Source: Verrucomicrobiales bacterium
GTDB taxonomy: Bacteria > Verrucomicrobiota > Verrucomicrobiia > Limisphaerales > Palsa-1400
DNA length: 32,751 bases
Assembly (NCBI GenBank): GCA_003138485.1
Contig: PLGF01000165.1
Coordinates: 29,015 to 61,765, forward strand
Direction: 5' to 3'
The notes under the pieces were generated by a model. It ran no database searches and was not told the DNA's origin. It saw nothing but the letters and a program-made list of their open reading frames with translations. The position numbers and the translations under genes were made by a program. Positions 1 to 7,997 of the stretch are shown piece after piece. Every line of letters begins with the position of its first letter. Within the stretch, counting starts at the first letter, position 1.

Positions 1-15
1 CTTGTGCATGATAAA
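1..15. repeat. partial copy of a dispersed short repeat
   Basis: The first 15 bases are identical to 11430-11444, the centre of a longer repeat that occurs twice upstream of the thioesterase gene near 11.75 kb. The copy continues beyond the left edge, so its full length is unknown. No coding potential is evident. Confidence 0.5.
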
Positions 16-88
16 AAGCGCGGCTGCTGGAGTGCTTCCGCGGGCCAGGCGAGCTTTAGAGCGTTGATAATCAAGGACATGCAACTCA

Positions 89-250
89 GGGGTTGCCGAA
101 AAATGACCTTTGCCTTTTCCGCTTGGTCTTTTGACCGATGACTTCGTTGCTCGCTCGTTGCAGATCACTTCGGATATGCGCCTCGCTCGCTTCTCGCCAT
201 CGGTCAAAATCCCGGCGCGCAAAAGGTAAATCTTGTTTTCCGACAACCCC
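89..250. repeat. foldback (palindromic) element, MITE-like
   Basis: Two arms of about 52 bases face each other: 89-140 and 198-250. The innermost 12 bases are perfectly complementary (ttttgaccgatg against catcggtcaaaa) and the outermost are nearly so (ggggttgccg against cgacaacccc), with an imperfect middle. The 57-base loop carries repeated ctcgct motifs. The stretch 1-394 holds no convincing gene; short open frames across this element run in several frames and look like by-products of the repeat. I see no clear target-site duplication. It could be a non-autonomous mobile element or a large bidirectional terminator for the minus-strand operon ending at 395. Confidence 0.55.
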
Positions 251-394
251 TCGGCACTTGGAAGTTTTTGAGCGGTGCCAGGCATACGGCTCGGCAGGTG
301 CCGATCCTGCCGGGGCGTTTATGGCAGAACGAGGCTCCTGCCGAGGCGTGCGTGCCCAAAAACAGATATGCGCCCTCGCGAAAGCCGGCTCGCT

Positions 395-1192
395 CTAATG
401 GTTGAGGTCTTCCCTCGTAAAAATGATCAGGCCGGCGACGAACATGATGACGGCGGATACTCCGGACAATTCGATCATCTTCCAAACCTCCGGCCGCCAT
501 TGATAATCCATTGCATGGGCCATCTGTAGGAGGTTCAGCCAGGGGTAAGTGATGTGGCGGGTGAAGATGTAGGGATCAAGTCCCGCCAGATGCTTGGTGA
601 GATCAATGACAATCAAGGTGGCAATGGCCACCGACACGGCCTCTCCGGTCGTGCGAATCAGGGTGGAGATCAGCAGCCCGTACATCACCAGAGCGCCCAA
701 CGGAATCCAACTGAGCGCGTAAGCCGCCAGCAACTCTTGCATCGCCTGGTTGCGGCTATACACGATTCCGGCGGAATCTCCAATCGGGCCGAAGCGGTAA
801 TGGATGCCGGCCAGCGCCACGGAAAACAGCAAGGCGGCGGCTGAGAAGACCATCATGTAAAGCAACCCGATGACCGCCTTGGCAACGTAGAATTCCCACC
901 GATGCACCGGCGCGGCCAGCGCGGCGCGGATCGTGCCGGTCCCGGTTTCCTCCGCCATCAATCTGGCCGCGAAAGTAACGATCAAAATCGGCCCAACGTC
1001 CGAGAATACCATTTGCATGGAAAAGCCGACATAGCCCCAGGCGTTCTCCGTGGCCGCGTTTGTGAGATGCCCCGCGGCAAAATAAGTGACCACATTCGCC
1101 AGGCCCAAAGCGAAAATGCCGAAGTAGGGCAGAGTGCGCCGCGCCGCCTTGGCGGCTTCATTGAGCAGCAATGGCACGAATTGGCTACGCAT
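395..1192 (-). CDS. ABC-2 type transporter permease
   Basis: This 265-residue inner-membrane protein has about six hydrophobic segments, at roughly residues 20-40, 58-78, 105-130, 155-178, 184-202 and 238-258. The stretch 'ARLMAEETGTGTIRAALAAP' near residues 76-95 matches the cytoplasmic coupling region of ABC-2 permeases (ABC2_membrane, NatB/BcrB-like), where 'E...GT.R..L..P' is typical. Its 5' end overlaps the ATPase gene by 8 bp, so the two are almost certainly co-translated as one exporter. The substrate cannot be read from sequence. The same operon begins with two FG-GAP repeat proteins, but whether these are cargo, partners or simply neighbours is unknown. Confidence 0.88.
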   Translation of the reverse strand: MRSQFVPLLLNEAAKAARRTLPYFGIFALGLANVVTYFAAGHLTNAATENAWGYVGFSMQMVFSDVGPILIVTFAARLMAEETGTGTIRAALAAPVHRWEFYVAKAVIGLLYMMVFSAAALLFSVALAGIHYRFGPIGDSAGIVYSRNQAMQELLAAYALSWIPLGALVMYGLLISTLIRTTGEAVSVAIATLIVIDLTKHLAGLDPYIFTRHITYPWLNLLQMAHAMDYQWRPEVWKMIELSGVSAVIMFVAGLIIFTREDLNH

Positions 1193-2114
1193 GGGACTTG
1201 TCTCCGGTGATCGACAGGAAAAACTCCTTCAACGTCTTCTGTTTGGGCGCGAGGGCTGAAACAGTGAACCCGGCCTGTTGCAGGCATTGGTTCAGCCACG
1301 CGGAATCGTCCCGCGCGAGCGTGAACTCCACTGTGTCGCCGCTCACCGGTTCCACCCGCAGGATCTCTCCGTGGCGCGATAGAAAATCGCCATCGGGAAT
1401 CCTGCCCTGAAAGGTGACGCGAACGATCCGCTCGTGCGGCTTCAACAGCTCCTTCACCCGGCCGGAAGCAACCAGCCGCCCCTGGTCGATGACAAGAACC
1501 GTGTCGCAGAATTCCTCGATTTCCGACATTAAATGGCTGGAGACAAAAACGGTGAGGCCCTCCTTTCTGACTTGCTCGCGCAGGAAGGAGAGCACCTCGT
1601 TTGTGCCCTCGGGGTCCATGCCATTGGTCGGCTCGTCCAGGATCAGAAGGCGCGGGCGGCCGAGCATCGCCCGGCCAATGCCCAGGCGCTGTTTCATGCC
1701 GGTGGAATAAACCCGCACACGGTCATGCTGCCGCTCCGCCAGGCCGATCCGTTCCAGGATTTGGTCAATCTCACGCGGCGAGACTTTGTCAAGCAAACTG
1801 GCCGCGAGTTCGAGGTTCTTTCGACCGGTCAGGTACTCGTAAAACGCCGGCGATTCCACCGTGACACCCACGGAGCGGATGGCTTTCTTGTAATCCTTCC
1901 ATATATCCACGCCGAAGACGCTGAGGCGCCCGCCGCCGGGCCGCACCAGCCGCGGGATCATATAAAGGGTGGTGCTCTTTCCCGCTCCGTTCGGTCCGAG
2001 AAACCCGCACATCTGGCCGGGCTCAACCTCAAACGATAGATGGTTCACGGCCTGGATGCGCCCAAATCGCTTGGAGACGTCTTCCAAAGCCAGCGCTGGT
2101 GAATGACCTGTCAC
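1185..2114 (-). CDS. ABC transporter ATP-binding protein
   Basis: This 309-residue ATPase has a complete nucleotide-binding domain: Walker A GPNGAGKST at 40-48, signature YSTGMKQR at 136-143, Walker B LLILDEP at 156-162, and the switch histidine at about 194 (SSHLM). The signature departs from LSGGQ in the way typical of NatA/BcrA/CcmA-type exporters, and a glutamate occupies the Q-loop region (VESPAFYE). Residues after about 225 form the extra C-terminal domain common in this group. It would energise the permease encoded next, which it overlaps by 8 bp. Its own start overlaps the stop of the upstream FG-GAP gene by 4 bp, indicating translational coupling. Function as an exporter ATPase is secure; the substrate is not. 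Confidence 0.93.
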   Translation of the reverse strand: MTGHSPALALEDVSKRFGRIQAVNHLSFEVEPGQMCGFLGPNGAGKSTTLYMIPRLVRPGGGRLSVFGVDIWKDYKKAIRSVGVTVESPAFYEYLTGRKNLELAASLLDKVSPREIDQILERIGLAERQHDRVRVYSTGMKQRLGIGRAMLGRPRLLILDEPTNGMDPEGTNEVLSFLREQVRKEGLTVFVSSHLMSEIEEFCDTVLVIDQGRLVASGRVKELLKPHERIVRVTFQGRIPDGDFLSRHGEILRVEPVSGDTVEFTLARDDSAWLNQCLQQAGFTVSALAPKQKTLKEFFLSITGDKSHA

Positions 2115-3619
2115 GGGTTCCTGCCTTTTGCTTTATGGGATGGCGGCATGAAAATGTAAAGTTTTGGCTGATCGGAGTCATGCAAGATAATGTCCGACAT
2201 CCCATCGCCCTTCAGGTCTTTGATTTCAAAATAGCCGTGTCCCGGCGCGTCGAAAGCCATGCCGGGTTGCGGATCGAACCATCGTCCGTCCGTCGTGCTG
2301 AAGTAGATGTTCCATCGGGTATCCGAACGTTTGAAGATAAGATCGGGGCGTCCGTCGCCGTTGAAGTCTCCCTGAATAAAGCACGTCCACCCGGTGAGAA
2401 TTTCCGCCGGCAAAATCCCCGTCAGCGGCACGGTCGCGTCCGGGCTGCGGGCAAAAGCGCCTTGATGGAACGACCTGATCGTGAGCATCCAATCCAGCCC
2501 GTGCGAGACCACCGTTTCCAGGAGTCCATTGGCCGAGGTGAGGCCGGTTTTCAAATCAAGCAATACCAGCTCGCATTTGCCATCCCCTCTCAGATCGCCC
2601 GCGGGCGATGCCTTGAAGGTCGAACCGATTGGAATCGGGAACCCGCGACAGTGCAGAATTTGGTTTGGCCGCTCCGGCAATTGCTGGTCCGCGCCGCGCA
2701 GGAAGACATGGATGTCGGACTTGAAATCCAATTTGCCGCTGATCTGGCACAGAATCAGGTCTTCGCGGCCATCGCCATTAATGTCGGCGCGGTAGAGGCG
2801 TGGCGGGCGCTCCTGCGAGGTTTTCTTCAAGTCAGCGATGATCTTCCGGATGCCTTCATTCTCCGGCTCCGTGTCTGGATACTTCTCTGGTTTGGCCCGA
2901 AACGACAGTTGAATGCTCAAGCTGTGCGCTGGATTCGCTCCCACCATCCACGGGTCCCTCCACGGATCAAGGTCGATGTCCCAGTCCGTTCGTCTCGCGT
3001 CCAGCGTCATGGACAGTCCGGGACTCCACTCATAATCGCTGTTCCGCCGGTAGAGCACAGCCTGTCCCGCCGCCAGAACCGGGATCAAAACGTTTGTACC
3101 GACGAATTTCGCAGCCAGCGATGTGAGGGCGGGAACATCGAAGTTGCTGAATGCCTGGCTCGCATTGATGAGCGGGCGTCGGTCCGATTCGAACAAACCG
3201 GCGTCCTGCCGGGAATAAACCAGCCCGGTGGCGGTTGAAAAAAGCAATTCACGCCCCGGATGCGCCTCAACGTCGCACACGGTGACCCAGGCGGTTTGCG
3301 GCGGCAGGGGAATGATCTGATCGGGTGAGTTGGCAAAGCCGTCCGGACGTTGGCGATAGTTCAAGAGCGTTTTCTCCGCCGCGTCAACGACGAGCAGATT
3401 GCAGCGTCCGTTCCCTTCAATATCAACAAAAAGCGGCGCACCCGCGCTGGCGGGAAGTGTTACCACCTCAGGCAACAGCAGCAGCGGCTCCGCCCGCCCC
3501 GCGTTCACAGTGAAGATCATCAGAAGAACCAGCCCAAATACTTCCCACGCTGATCGAAACGCCAACCGTCCGTTGCCGCGGTGAGCGGGGAGCATCCAGG
3601 CTGGCGGAAAAAAGCGCAT
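2111..3619 (-). CDS. FG-GAP/VCBS repeat secreted protein
   Basis: The 502-residue product has a hydrophobic segment at about residues 26-44 (WEVFGLVLLMIFTVNAGRAE), fitting an N-terminal signal with cleavage after the AGRA region, preceded by an unusually long 25-residue basic leader. The mature part carries repeated calcium-loop motifs of the FG-GAP/VCBS type, for example DINGDGREDLIL, DLRGDGKCELVL, DFNGDGRPDLIF and DLKGDGMSDIIL, which build beta-propeller blades in integrin-like surface proteins. It is therefore probably secreted or surface-bound and calcium-binding. The upstream gene encodes a related protein ending 2 bp before this one starts, and the ABC ATPase gene overlaps its stop by 4 bp. 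No enzymatic domain is recognised. A start further inside the leader is possible. Confidence 0.8.
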   Translation of the reverse strand: MRFFPPAWMLPAHRGNGRLAFRSAWEVFGLVLLMIFTVNAGRAEPLLLLPEVVTLPASAGAPLFVDIEGNGRCNLLVVDAAEKTLLNYRQRPDGFANSPDQIIPLPPQTAWVTVCDVEAHPGRELLFSTATGLVYSRQDAGLFESDRRPLINASQAFSNFDVPALTSLAAKFVGTNVLIPVLAAGQAVLYRRNSDYEWSPGLSMTLDARRTDWDIDLDPWRDPWMVGANPAHSLSIQLSFRAKPEKYPDTEPENEGIRKIIADLKKTSQERPPRLYRADINGDGREDLILCQISGKLDFKSDIHVFLRGADQQLPERPNQILHCRGFPIPIGSTFKASPAGDLRGDGKCELVLLDLKTGLTSANGLLETVVSHGLDWMLTIRSFHQGAFARSPDATVPLTGILPAEILTGWTCFIQGDFNGDGRPDLIFKRSDTRWNIYFSTTDGRWFDPQPGMAFDAPGHGYFEIKDLKGDGMSDIILHDSDQPKLYIFMPPSHKAKGRNP

Positions 3620-3621
3620 GG

Positions 3622-5049
3622 TTATTTCTGGCTTATGAAGACTCTATAGCCCTTTTGGTTCGCCAGTTGCACAATCAGATCGCTGACGCCATCGTGGTTC
3701 AAATCCGCAGCCTGCCACCCCTCAATCGGCTCCGTGCAACTGAATCGTAAGACCGGTTCGCGGCTGAACCCTTTTTCTCGCGAAACAAGGGAGTAAACCG
3801 AGATGGCATCACTGTGGTCCCGCACCAGCAAATCCGCCTTGCCATCCCCTGTAAAATCGCCGCCCAGACGGACGTATCGCGCGAAATACTCATGCAGGTC
3901 CTGCCCAATCTCGCCTCGATCCAGATGGATCACAACGTCATGTTGACAGTCCGCTTCCTTTGGAAAGCCAATGCCGGGCCGATAGAAGTAAAACCGGAGG
4001 CTGTAATCGAGCTTCTTGGAGATGAGCATCTTGTGGAGGCCTTCCTTGTCCTCGATGTGACTGTACCCCAAAACCAAGTCTGGAAAACCGTCGCCGTCCA
4101 CGTCCACCACCGGCACTGGGAGCGTCCAGTCGTTCTTGCGAAAGACCTGTTGTGGTTCATTTGGAATCCTGCCGCGCTCATCCGCGATATACGTGCTCGC
4201 CAGCACTTTTCCAGAAGGAAGCCCGGGTATGAATGAAGGCTCGTTCCTCCAGGTGCTCTTGATCAAATCCACTTTGCCGTCCCGGTTCAGGTCGGCCCAG
4301 CAATGCCATGAGAAAGTATCCGCCCTGTCCGCGTAGATTAGCGCGGGATTCAGGTCGAAGAGGCCGTTGGCCTGCTGAAGATAAAGGCTGTAGGTGTTGG
4401 TCCAGCCATTACTGCGGCGGACGATCAGATCATCCCGTCCGTCGCCATTAACGTCCCCGATGCACAAGTCCAATCCAAGAGACGTGGCAAATCCAGGATC
4501 GCTCACTGAGAGTTGGAGGCCGGCATCGATGGCATGGCTGATGAGCTGAGCCTGATGCCACGCGTCTCGATGTTGCCAAACCTGAAGTCCGTCCGCCGCA
4601 GGTATGAGCAGCAGCGGCCAGCCGCCGCCTGTCCCGACCGACAAGGGAAAGTACATCGCGTTGGTGTCTTTGGCGGCTTCTGGAATGATCGTGGATTGCG
4701 TGATGATTCGCCGGACGACAGGAGGACCGGCCCGATTAGTGAAACTATATTCGGTCACTCCGTCGCTGGTCATGACGAGCACGCTCTCGGACGGCCCGCC
4801 CAGTCTGGCCGCCCATACAACACATGGCCGGGGTTCAAGACGATAGATTTGATGCGGTTCGCGCCTGAAACCCTGCGCGCGATCCTGATAAAAAACGGAC
4901 AGATTGGTGTCGTCCATCAGCACAAGGTCCTTGAGACCGTCGCCATCCAGGTCGCAAACCAGCAACTGCTGGCATGGGCCGGCGACTTCACTCGCGCTGA
5001 ACCGCGGCTTGGATTCAGCCGATAAGCCCGCCATCAGGGAAATGGTCAA
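3622..5049 (-). CDS. FG-GAP/VCBS repeat secreted protein
   Basis: This protein of about 475 residues holds at least six FG-GAP/VCBS motifs, including DLDGDGLKDLVL, DVNGDGRDDLIV, DLNRDGKVDLI, DVDGDGFPDLVL, DFTGDGKADLLV and DLNHDGVSDLIV, spaced across its length as in a beta-propeller. It is a paralogue of the next gene. The TTG start used here gives only a truncated signal peptide. Reading upstream in the same frame to 5073 adds KTLPALLLT, which would complete a normal signal sequence, but no ATG, GTG or TTG is found there. The nearest ATG, at 5084, is in another frame. The true start is therefore uncertain: a CTG at 5073, or a 1-base indel after 5084. This is the first gene of the apparent operon with the ABC exporter. 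Confidence 0.78.
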   Translation of the reverse strand: MTISLMAGLSAESKPRFSASEVAGPCQQLLVCDLDGDGLKDLVLMDDTNLSVFYQDRAQGFRREPHQIYRLEPRPCVVWAARLGGPSESVLVMTSDGVTEYSFTNRAGPPVVRRIITQSTIIPEAAKDTNAMYFPLSVGTGGGWPLLLIPAADGLQVWQHRDAWHQAQLISHAIDAGLQLSVSDPGFATSLGLDLCIGDVNGDGRDDLIVRRSNGWTNTYSLYLQQANGLFDLNPALIYADRADTFSWHCWADLNRDGKVDLIKSTWRNEPSFIPGLPSGKVLASTYIADERGRIPNEPQQVFRKNDWTLPVPVVDVDGDGFPDLVLGYSHIEDKEGLHKMLISKKLDYSLRFYFYRPGIGFPKEADCQHDVVIHLDRGEIGQDLHEYFARYVRLGGDFTGDGKADLLVRDHSDAISVYSLVSREKGFSREPVLRFSCTEPIEGWQAADLNHDGVSDLIVQLANQKGYRVFISQK

Positions 5050-5164
5050 AAGCAGTGCCGGGAGTGTTTTCAGCTTGACCTCATTTTGTTTTGAAGCATT
5101 TCGAGGACGTTAGACAACACCGGGTCGAAATCGTCACGCGGAAGAACCAATTAATAAATGAGCA

Positions 5165-6472
5165 TCAGCGGTTCGTCGAGACCGTGACGCTGAACGCGCA
5201 GACGTAGCAGTAATCGCCCGCGGATGCCCACTTTCCCGGGCTGATCTCGCGCGCGGAATTCCGTGTGATGTTTCGATTGTTGAAATGCCACCGCCACAAT
5301 CCCGTGCTTTTGACGCACATCCAGTACTTCACGCCGGCTTTTAATACTGGTTCGGTGACTGATTGAAGAATGACCGGCTCAACCACCTCCCCGGCGGGGA
5401 CCGAAAACGTTTCCAGAGTGGCTCCAGGAAACCCACGCTCATCCTGCGCGATGGACACGGTCGCGTTTCCGGGGTCTCGCGCGTGGCGGTTGGGTTCGAT
5501 GGCCAATTGGATGGCAGTAAGTGGGCCGGACGCCGTGGACACGAACCAATCCGCATGAGCCTCAGTTCCCGCGGCCCAGGTGTTTGATCCGTATGTGTTG
5601 GAAGGACCGAACGAACTGAACGCCAGCCCTGGTATTAGAGGGCCTGGGCTATTTGGCTCCGAAGACTTGTTCATCATGGCGGCCGGCGCTGATTTGCCCG
5701 CGGTGCGGCCATGACCACGGCCAAAGAAGCAGAACAGGGCGACATTCATCGCCACAATCAGAATAACGATGAGTTGAATCGCCAAGTTCGCGGGTTTCTT
5801 GTCCATGTCTCGGAACTGCCGCGGGGCCGGATGGGAGCCACACGCGGGCACTTGGGTTAGATTTTTCACCTCGACCTGCGGTCGCGCCGGCTGCGAACTT
5901 CCCACGCGGCCGGACAAATCCGTCGCAACCGCCTCCAGCCAGTGCTGCGGATAACCGACGGCCACAAAGCGCGGTTTGGCGCCCTCAAACTCCGTCACAA
6001 GCGTCGCCAAGGTGGACAGCGGCCCGGTTGTCACGGGCTGTCCGTTGTACGACGCGCCTGTTATTAGTGTGAACTTGGCGATCACCGCCCGCGGCAGCCG
6101 CCGCCTCCAGGCCAACAGTCCCAGCGTTTCCCACACCGTCAGCCGCCCGTCCCGCCACCGGACCCGGCACCGTCCGAACATAACCAGAAACCCGACACCC
6201 AAGGGAATGCAGCCGGCCACGACAAACACCAGAAGAAACGCCAGAAACGCCGCCATGAAGTACTCGCCGCCCGGCTGTTGGCGACTGGAGAATTGGCGGA
6301 CCACAACCAAAAGGATGCCGCCCACGCCCGATAGCCAGATCGCGCTAAACCCGACCGGGATCAACCCCAGCCACCGAATTGCCCCCAAGCGCCGCGCAGG
6401 CAGCCAATAAGTCACTTCATCGCCGGCTGATTCGACGCGAATCTCAGGTATGGCAGTCAGGTCCATAGTCAT
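5165..6472 (-). CDS. multi-domain membrane protein, unknown function
   Basis: I chose the ATG at 6472 because the frame upstream enters a duplicated fragment and then the guaB3 3' end in the wrong frame; an ATG at 6466 is equally possible. The product of about 435 residues has two parts. The first has two long hydrophobic segments (near residues 30-55 and 70-95) followed by a region of beta-strand pattern containing FVAVGYPQHW, resembling membrane-anchored PH-like proteins, then a third membrane segment (IQLIVILIVAMNVALFCFF). The second, presumably outside the membrane, has the look of a 'choice-of-anchor' lectin-like domain (FSSFGPSNTYGSNTW, then ATVSIAQDERGFPG, then GVKYWMCV). I do not recognise a specific family or function. 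Its last coding bases recur at 6488-6533. Confidence 0.7.
   Translation of the reverse strand: MTMDLTAIPEIRVESAGDEVTYWLPARRLGAIRWLGLIPVGFSAIWLSGVGGILLVVVRQFSSRQQPGGEYFMAAFLAFLLVFVVAGCIPLGVGFLVMFGRCRVRWRDGRLTVWETLGLLAWRRRLPRAVIAKFTLITGASYNGQPVTTGPLSTLATLVTEFEGAKPRFVAVGYPQHWLEAVATDLSGRVGSSQPARPQVEVKNLTQVPACGSHPAPRQFRDMDKKPANLAIQLIVILIVAMNVALFCFFGRGHGRTAGKSAPAAMMNKSSEPNSPGPLIPGLAFSSFGPSNTYGSNTWAAGTEAHADWFVSTASGPLTAIQLAIEPNRHARDPGNATVSIAQDERGFPGATLETFSVPAGEVVEPVILQSVTEPVLKAGVKYWMCVKSTGLWRWHFNNRNITRNSAREISPGKWASAGDYCYVCAFSVTVSTNR
5201..5246 (-). repeat. 46-bp direct repeat, copy A (inside gene 3' end)
   Basis: This stretch encodes part of the C-terminus (SPGKWASAGDYCYV) of the membrane protein at 5165-6472. 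It matches 6488-6533 at 43 of 46 positions in the same orientation. Confidence 0.85.
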
Positions 6473-6487
6473 TCCATTTCCGTCACC

Positions 6488-6533
6488 GACGTAGCAGTAG
6501 TCGCCCGCGGATGCCCACTTTCCCGGCCTAATC
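6488..6533 (-). repeat. 46-bp direct repeat, copy B (intergenic gene remnant)
   Basis: This second copy lies between the guaB3 stop codon (6537-6539) and the start of the downstream membrane protein gene. Read on the minus strand it would encode PGKWASAGDYCYV, the same peptide as near the end of the downstream gene. It looks like the leftover 3' tip of a tandem paralogue that has otherwise been deleted. Confidence 0.75.
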
Positions 6534-6536
6534 GCG

Positions 6537-7715
6537 TTACCGCGTGCCCATGCCGACGCTTTGGACGGTCTGGAAAAGTTTCCCTTCCGTCTTGATGCTG
6601 GGCGCGATGATGATTTCGGTTTCCTGAAATTCACGGATCGTGGCGGCGCCGACGCTGCCCATGCACGTCGTAATGGCCCCGATCAGGTTCTGCGAGCCGT
6701 CATCCACTGTCGCCGGCCCGTAAAGGATCTGCTTGAGGGAGCCGGTGACGCCGACTTTGATGCGAGTGCCGCGCGGCAGGTTGGCGTGAGGCGTGGCCAT
6801 CCCCCAGTGATTGCCCTTGCCCGGCGCTTCTTGCGCGCGCGCAAACGCGCTGCCGACCATGACCGCGTCCGAACCGCAGGCCAGCGCCTTGCACACGTCG
6901 CCCCCCTTGCTCATCCCGCCGTCGGTGATGATCGGGATATAGCGCCCGGTAATCTTGTGAAAATAATCCCGCGCCGCCGCGCAATCCACCGTGGCCGTCA
7001 CTTGCGGGACGCCCAGCCCCAGAACCCCGCGGCTGGTGCAGGCGGCCCCCGGCCCGACGCCGACCAGCACGCCGGCCACGCCGCAACCCATCAACTGCTC
7101 GGTTACGTTGTAGGTGACAGTGTTGCCAATGATGACCGGGATGCGCATCTTCCGGCAAAAATCGGCGAGATCGAGCGATTTGTATTCCGTTGAAATATGT
7201 TTGACCGTGGAAACGGTCGATTGCACGACGAACAAATCCGCCCCGGCCTCCTGCGCGATGCACCCGAAGCGCTCCGCCTTTTGCGGAATGGAACTGACCG
7301 CCGCCAGCACGCCGGCCGCCTTCAACTCCTCCACGCGCCGGGCGATCAATTCCTCCTTGATAGGCTCGGTGTAAAACTTCTGGATCAGCTTGGTGACATC
7401 CTCCTTGCCCGCCTTGACGATCTGGTCGAGCACGTCGGAAGGATTGGCGTAGCGCGTTTGCACGCCCTCGAGGTTGATGACCCCCAGGCCGCCCAGCTTG
7501 CCCATTTCGATGCAAAAGCGCACGTCGGTGACCCCGTCCATCGCGCTGGCGATGATCGGGATTTTCAGCGCGATGAAACTGCCGTCCGGGCGCGGGATTT
7601 TGAACGAAGTATCCACTTCGTTCGGGTTGATGGTCACTTCTCCGGGCACAAGGGCGATTTCGTCAAATCCATAAGTGACGCGCGCCTTTCGATTTCTTCC
7701 AATCCACATTCCCAT
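6537..7715 (-). CDS. guaB3: GuaB3-type IMP dehydrogenase
   Basis: This 392-residue (beta/alpha)8 barrel enzyme is predicted to oxidise IMP to XMP with NAD, the committed step to GMP. The active-site loop GPGAACTSR (about 222-230) contains the catalytic cysteine at about 226, and the phosphate-binding segment GGMSKGGDVCKALACG follows. The substrate loop ASAMDGVTD sits at 57-65. There is no CBS-domain insert, and the length and N-terminus (VTYGFDEIALVPG) match the GuaB3 subfamily known from actinobacteria and cyanobacteria, where IMP dehydrogenase activity has been reported, rather than classical GuaB. A GMP reductase is a less likely alternative. The gene sits in a minus-strand run downstream of a zinc-ribbon protein, with a 45-bp gap. 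Purine genes hpt and purH are nearby but not in the same unit. Confidence 0.88.
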   Translation of the reverse strand: MGMWIGRNRKARVTYGFDEIALVPGEVTINPNEVDTSFKIPRPDGSFIALKIPIIASAMDGVTDVRFCIEMGKLGGLGVINLEGVQTRYANPSDVLDQIVKAGKEDVTKLIQKFYTEPIKEELIARRVEELKAAGVLAAVSSIPQKAERFGCIAQEAGADLFVVQSTVSTVKHISTEYKSLDLADFCRKMRIPVIIGNTVTYNVTEQLMGCGVAGVLVGVGPGAACTSRGVLGLGVPQVTATVDCAAARDYFHKITGRYIPIITDGGMSKGGDVCKALACGSDAVMVGSAFARAQEAPGKGNHWGMATPHANLPRGTRIKVGVTGSLKQILYGPATVDDGSQNLIGAITTCMGSVGAATIREFQETEIIIAPSIKTEGKLFQTVQSVGMGTR

Positions 7716-7760
7716 AGGTCAATTCCAATGGTTCAATTTGAAGATGTCTGGCCGCCCGAT

Positions 7761-7985
7761 TCAAAACTCGAACGGCTCGTTGAGTGTTCCGCACTGTGCG
7801 CAACGTGAACGGGCCACGTCCGCGTCGTCGGTATAAACCGAACCGCATCGTTCGCATCGGAAGATGCGGTCCTGCTTCCGCGCCGGCCCGAATCGCCGGC
7901 TGCGAATTTCCGAATATATGACCAACACCGCCAAGCCCGCAAGCAAAGAAATAACGTAGGCGCAAATCAGTTTCTCCAACCTCAT
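7761..7985 (-). CDS. small membrane-anchored zinc-ribbon protein
   Basis: This 74-residue protein has one membrane segment (about residues 7-24) and then a CxxC...CxxC pair (C44/C47 and C62/C65) spaced by 14 residues, as in a zinc ribbon or rubredoxin-like knuckle (FRCERCGSVY and RCAQCGTLNE). The ribbon would face one side of the inner membrane. It lies 12 bp downstream of the TonB-like gene and 45 bp before guaB3 on the same strand, suggesting an operon. No function can be assigned; similar short proteins are often annotated as hypothetical or zinc-ribbon proteins. It is accepted as real because of the intact cysteine pattern and tight spacing. Confidence 0.65.
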   Translation of the reverse strand: MRLEKLICAYVISLLAGLAVLVIYSEIRSRRFGPARKQDRIFRCERCGSVYTDDADVARSRCAQCGTLNEPFEF

Positions 7986-7997
7986 CTCATTCCCCTT

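Noticed and set aside
2099..3238. A 379-codon plus-strand open frame
   Set aside because: It is antisense to the FG-GAP gene at 2111-3619, whose repeated calcium motifs show which strand is coding.
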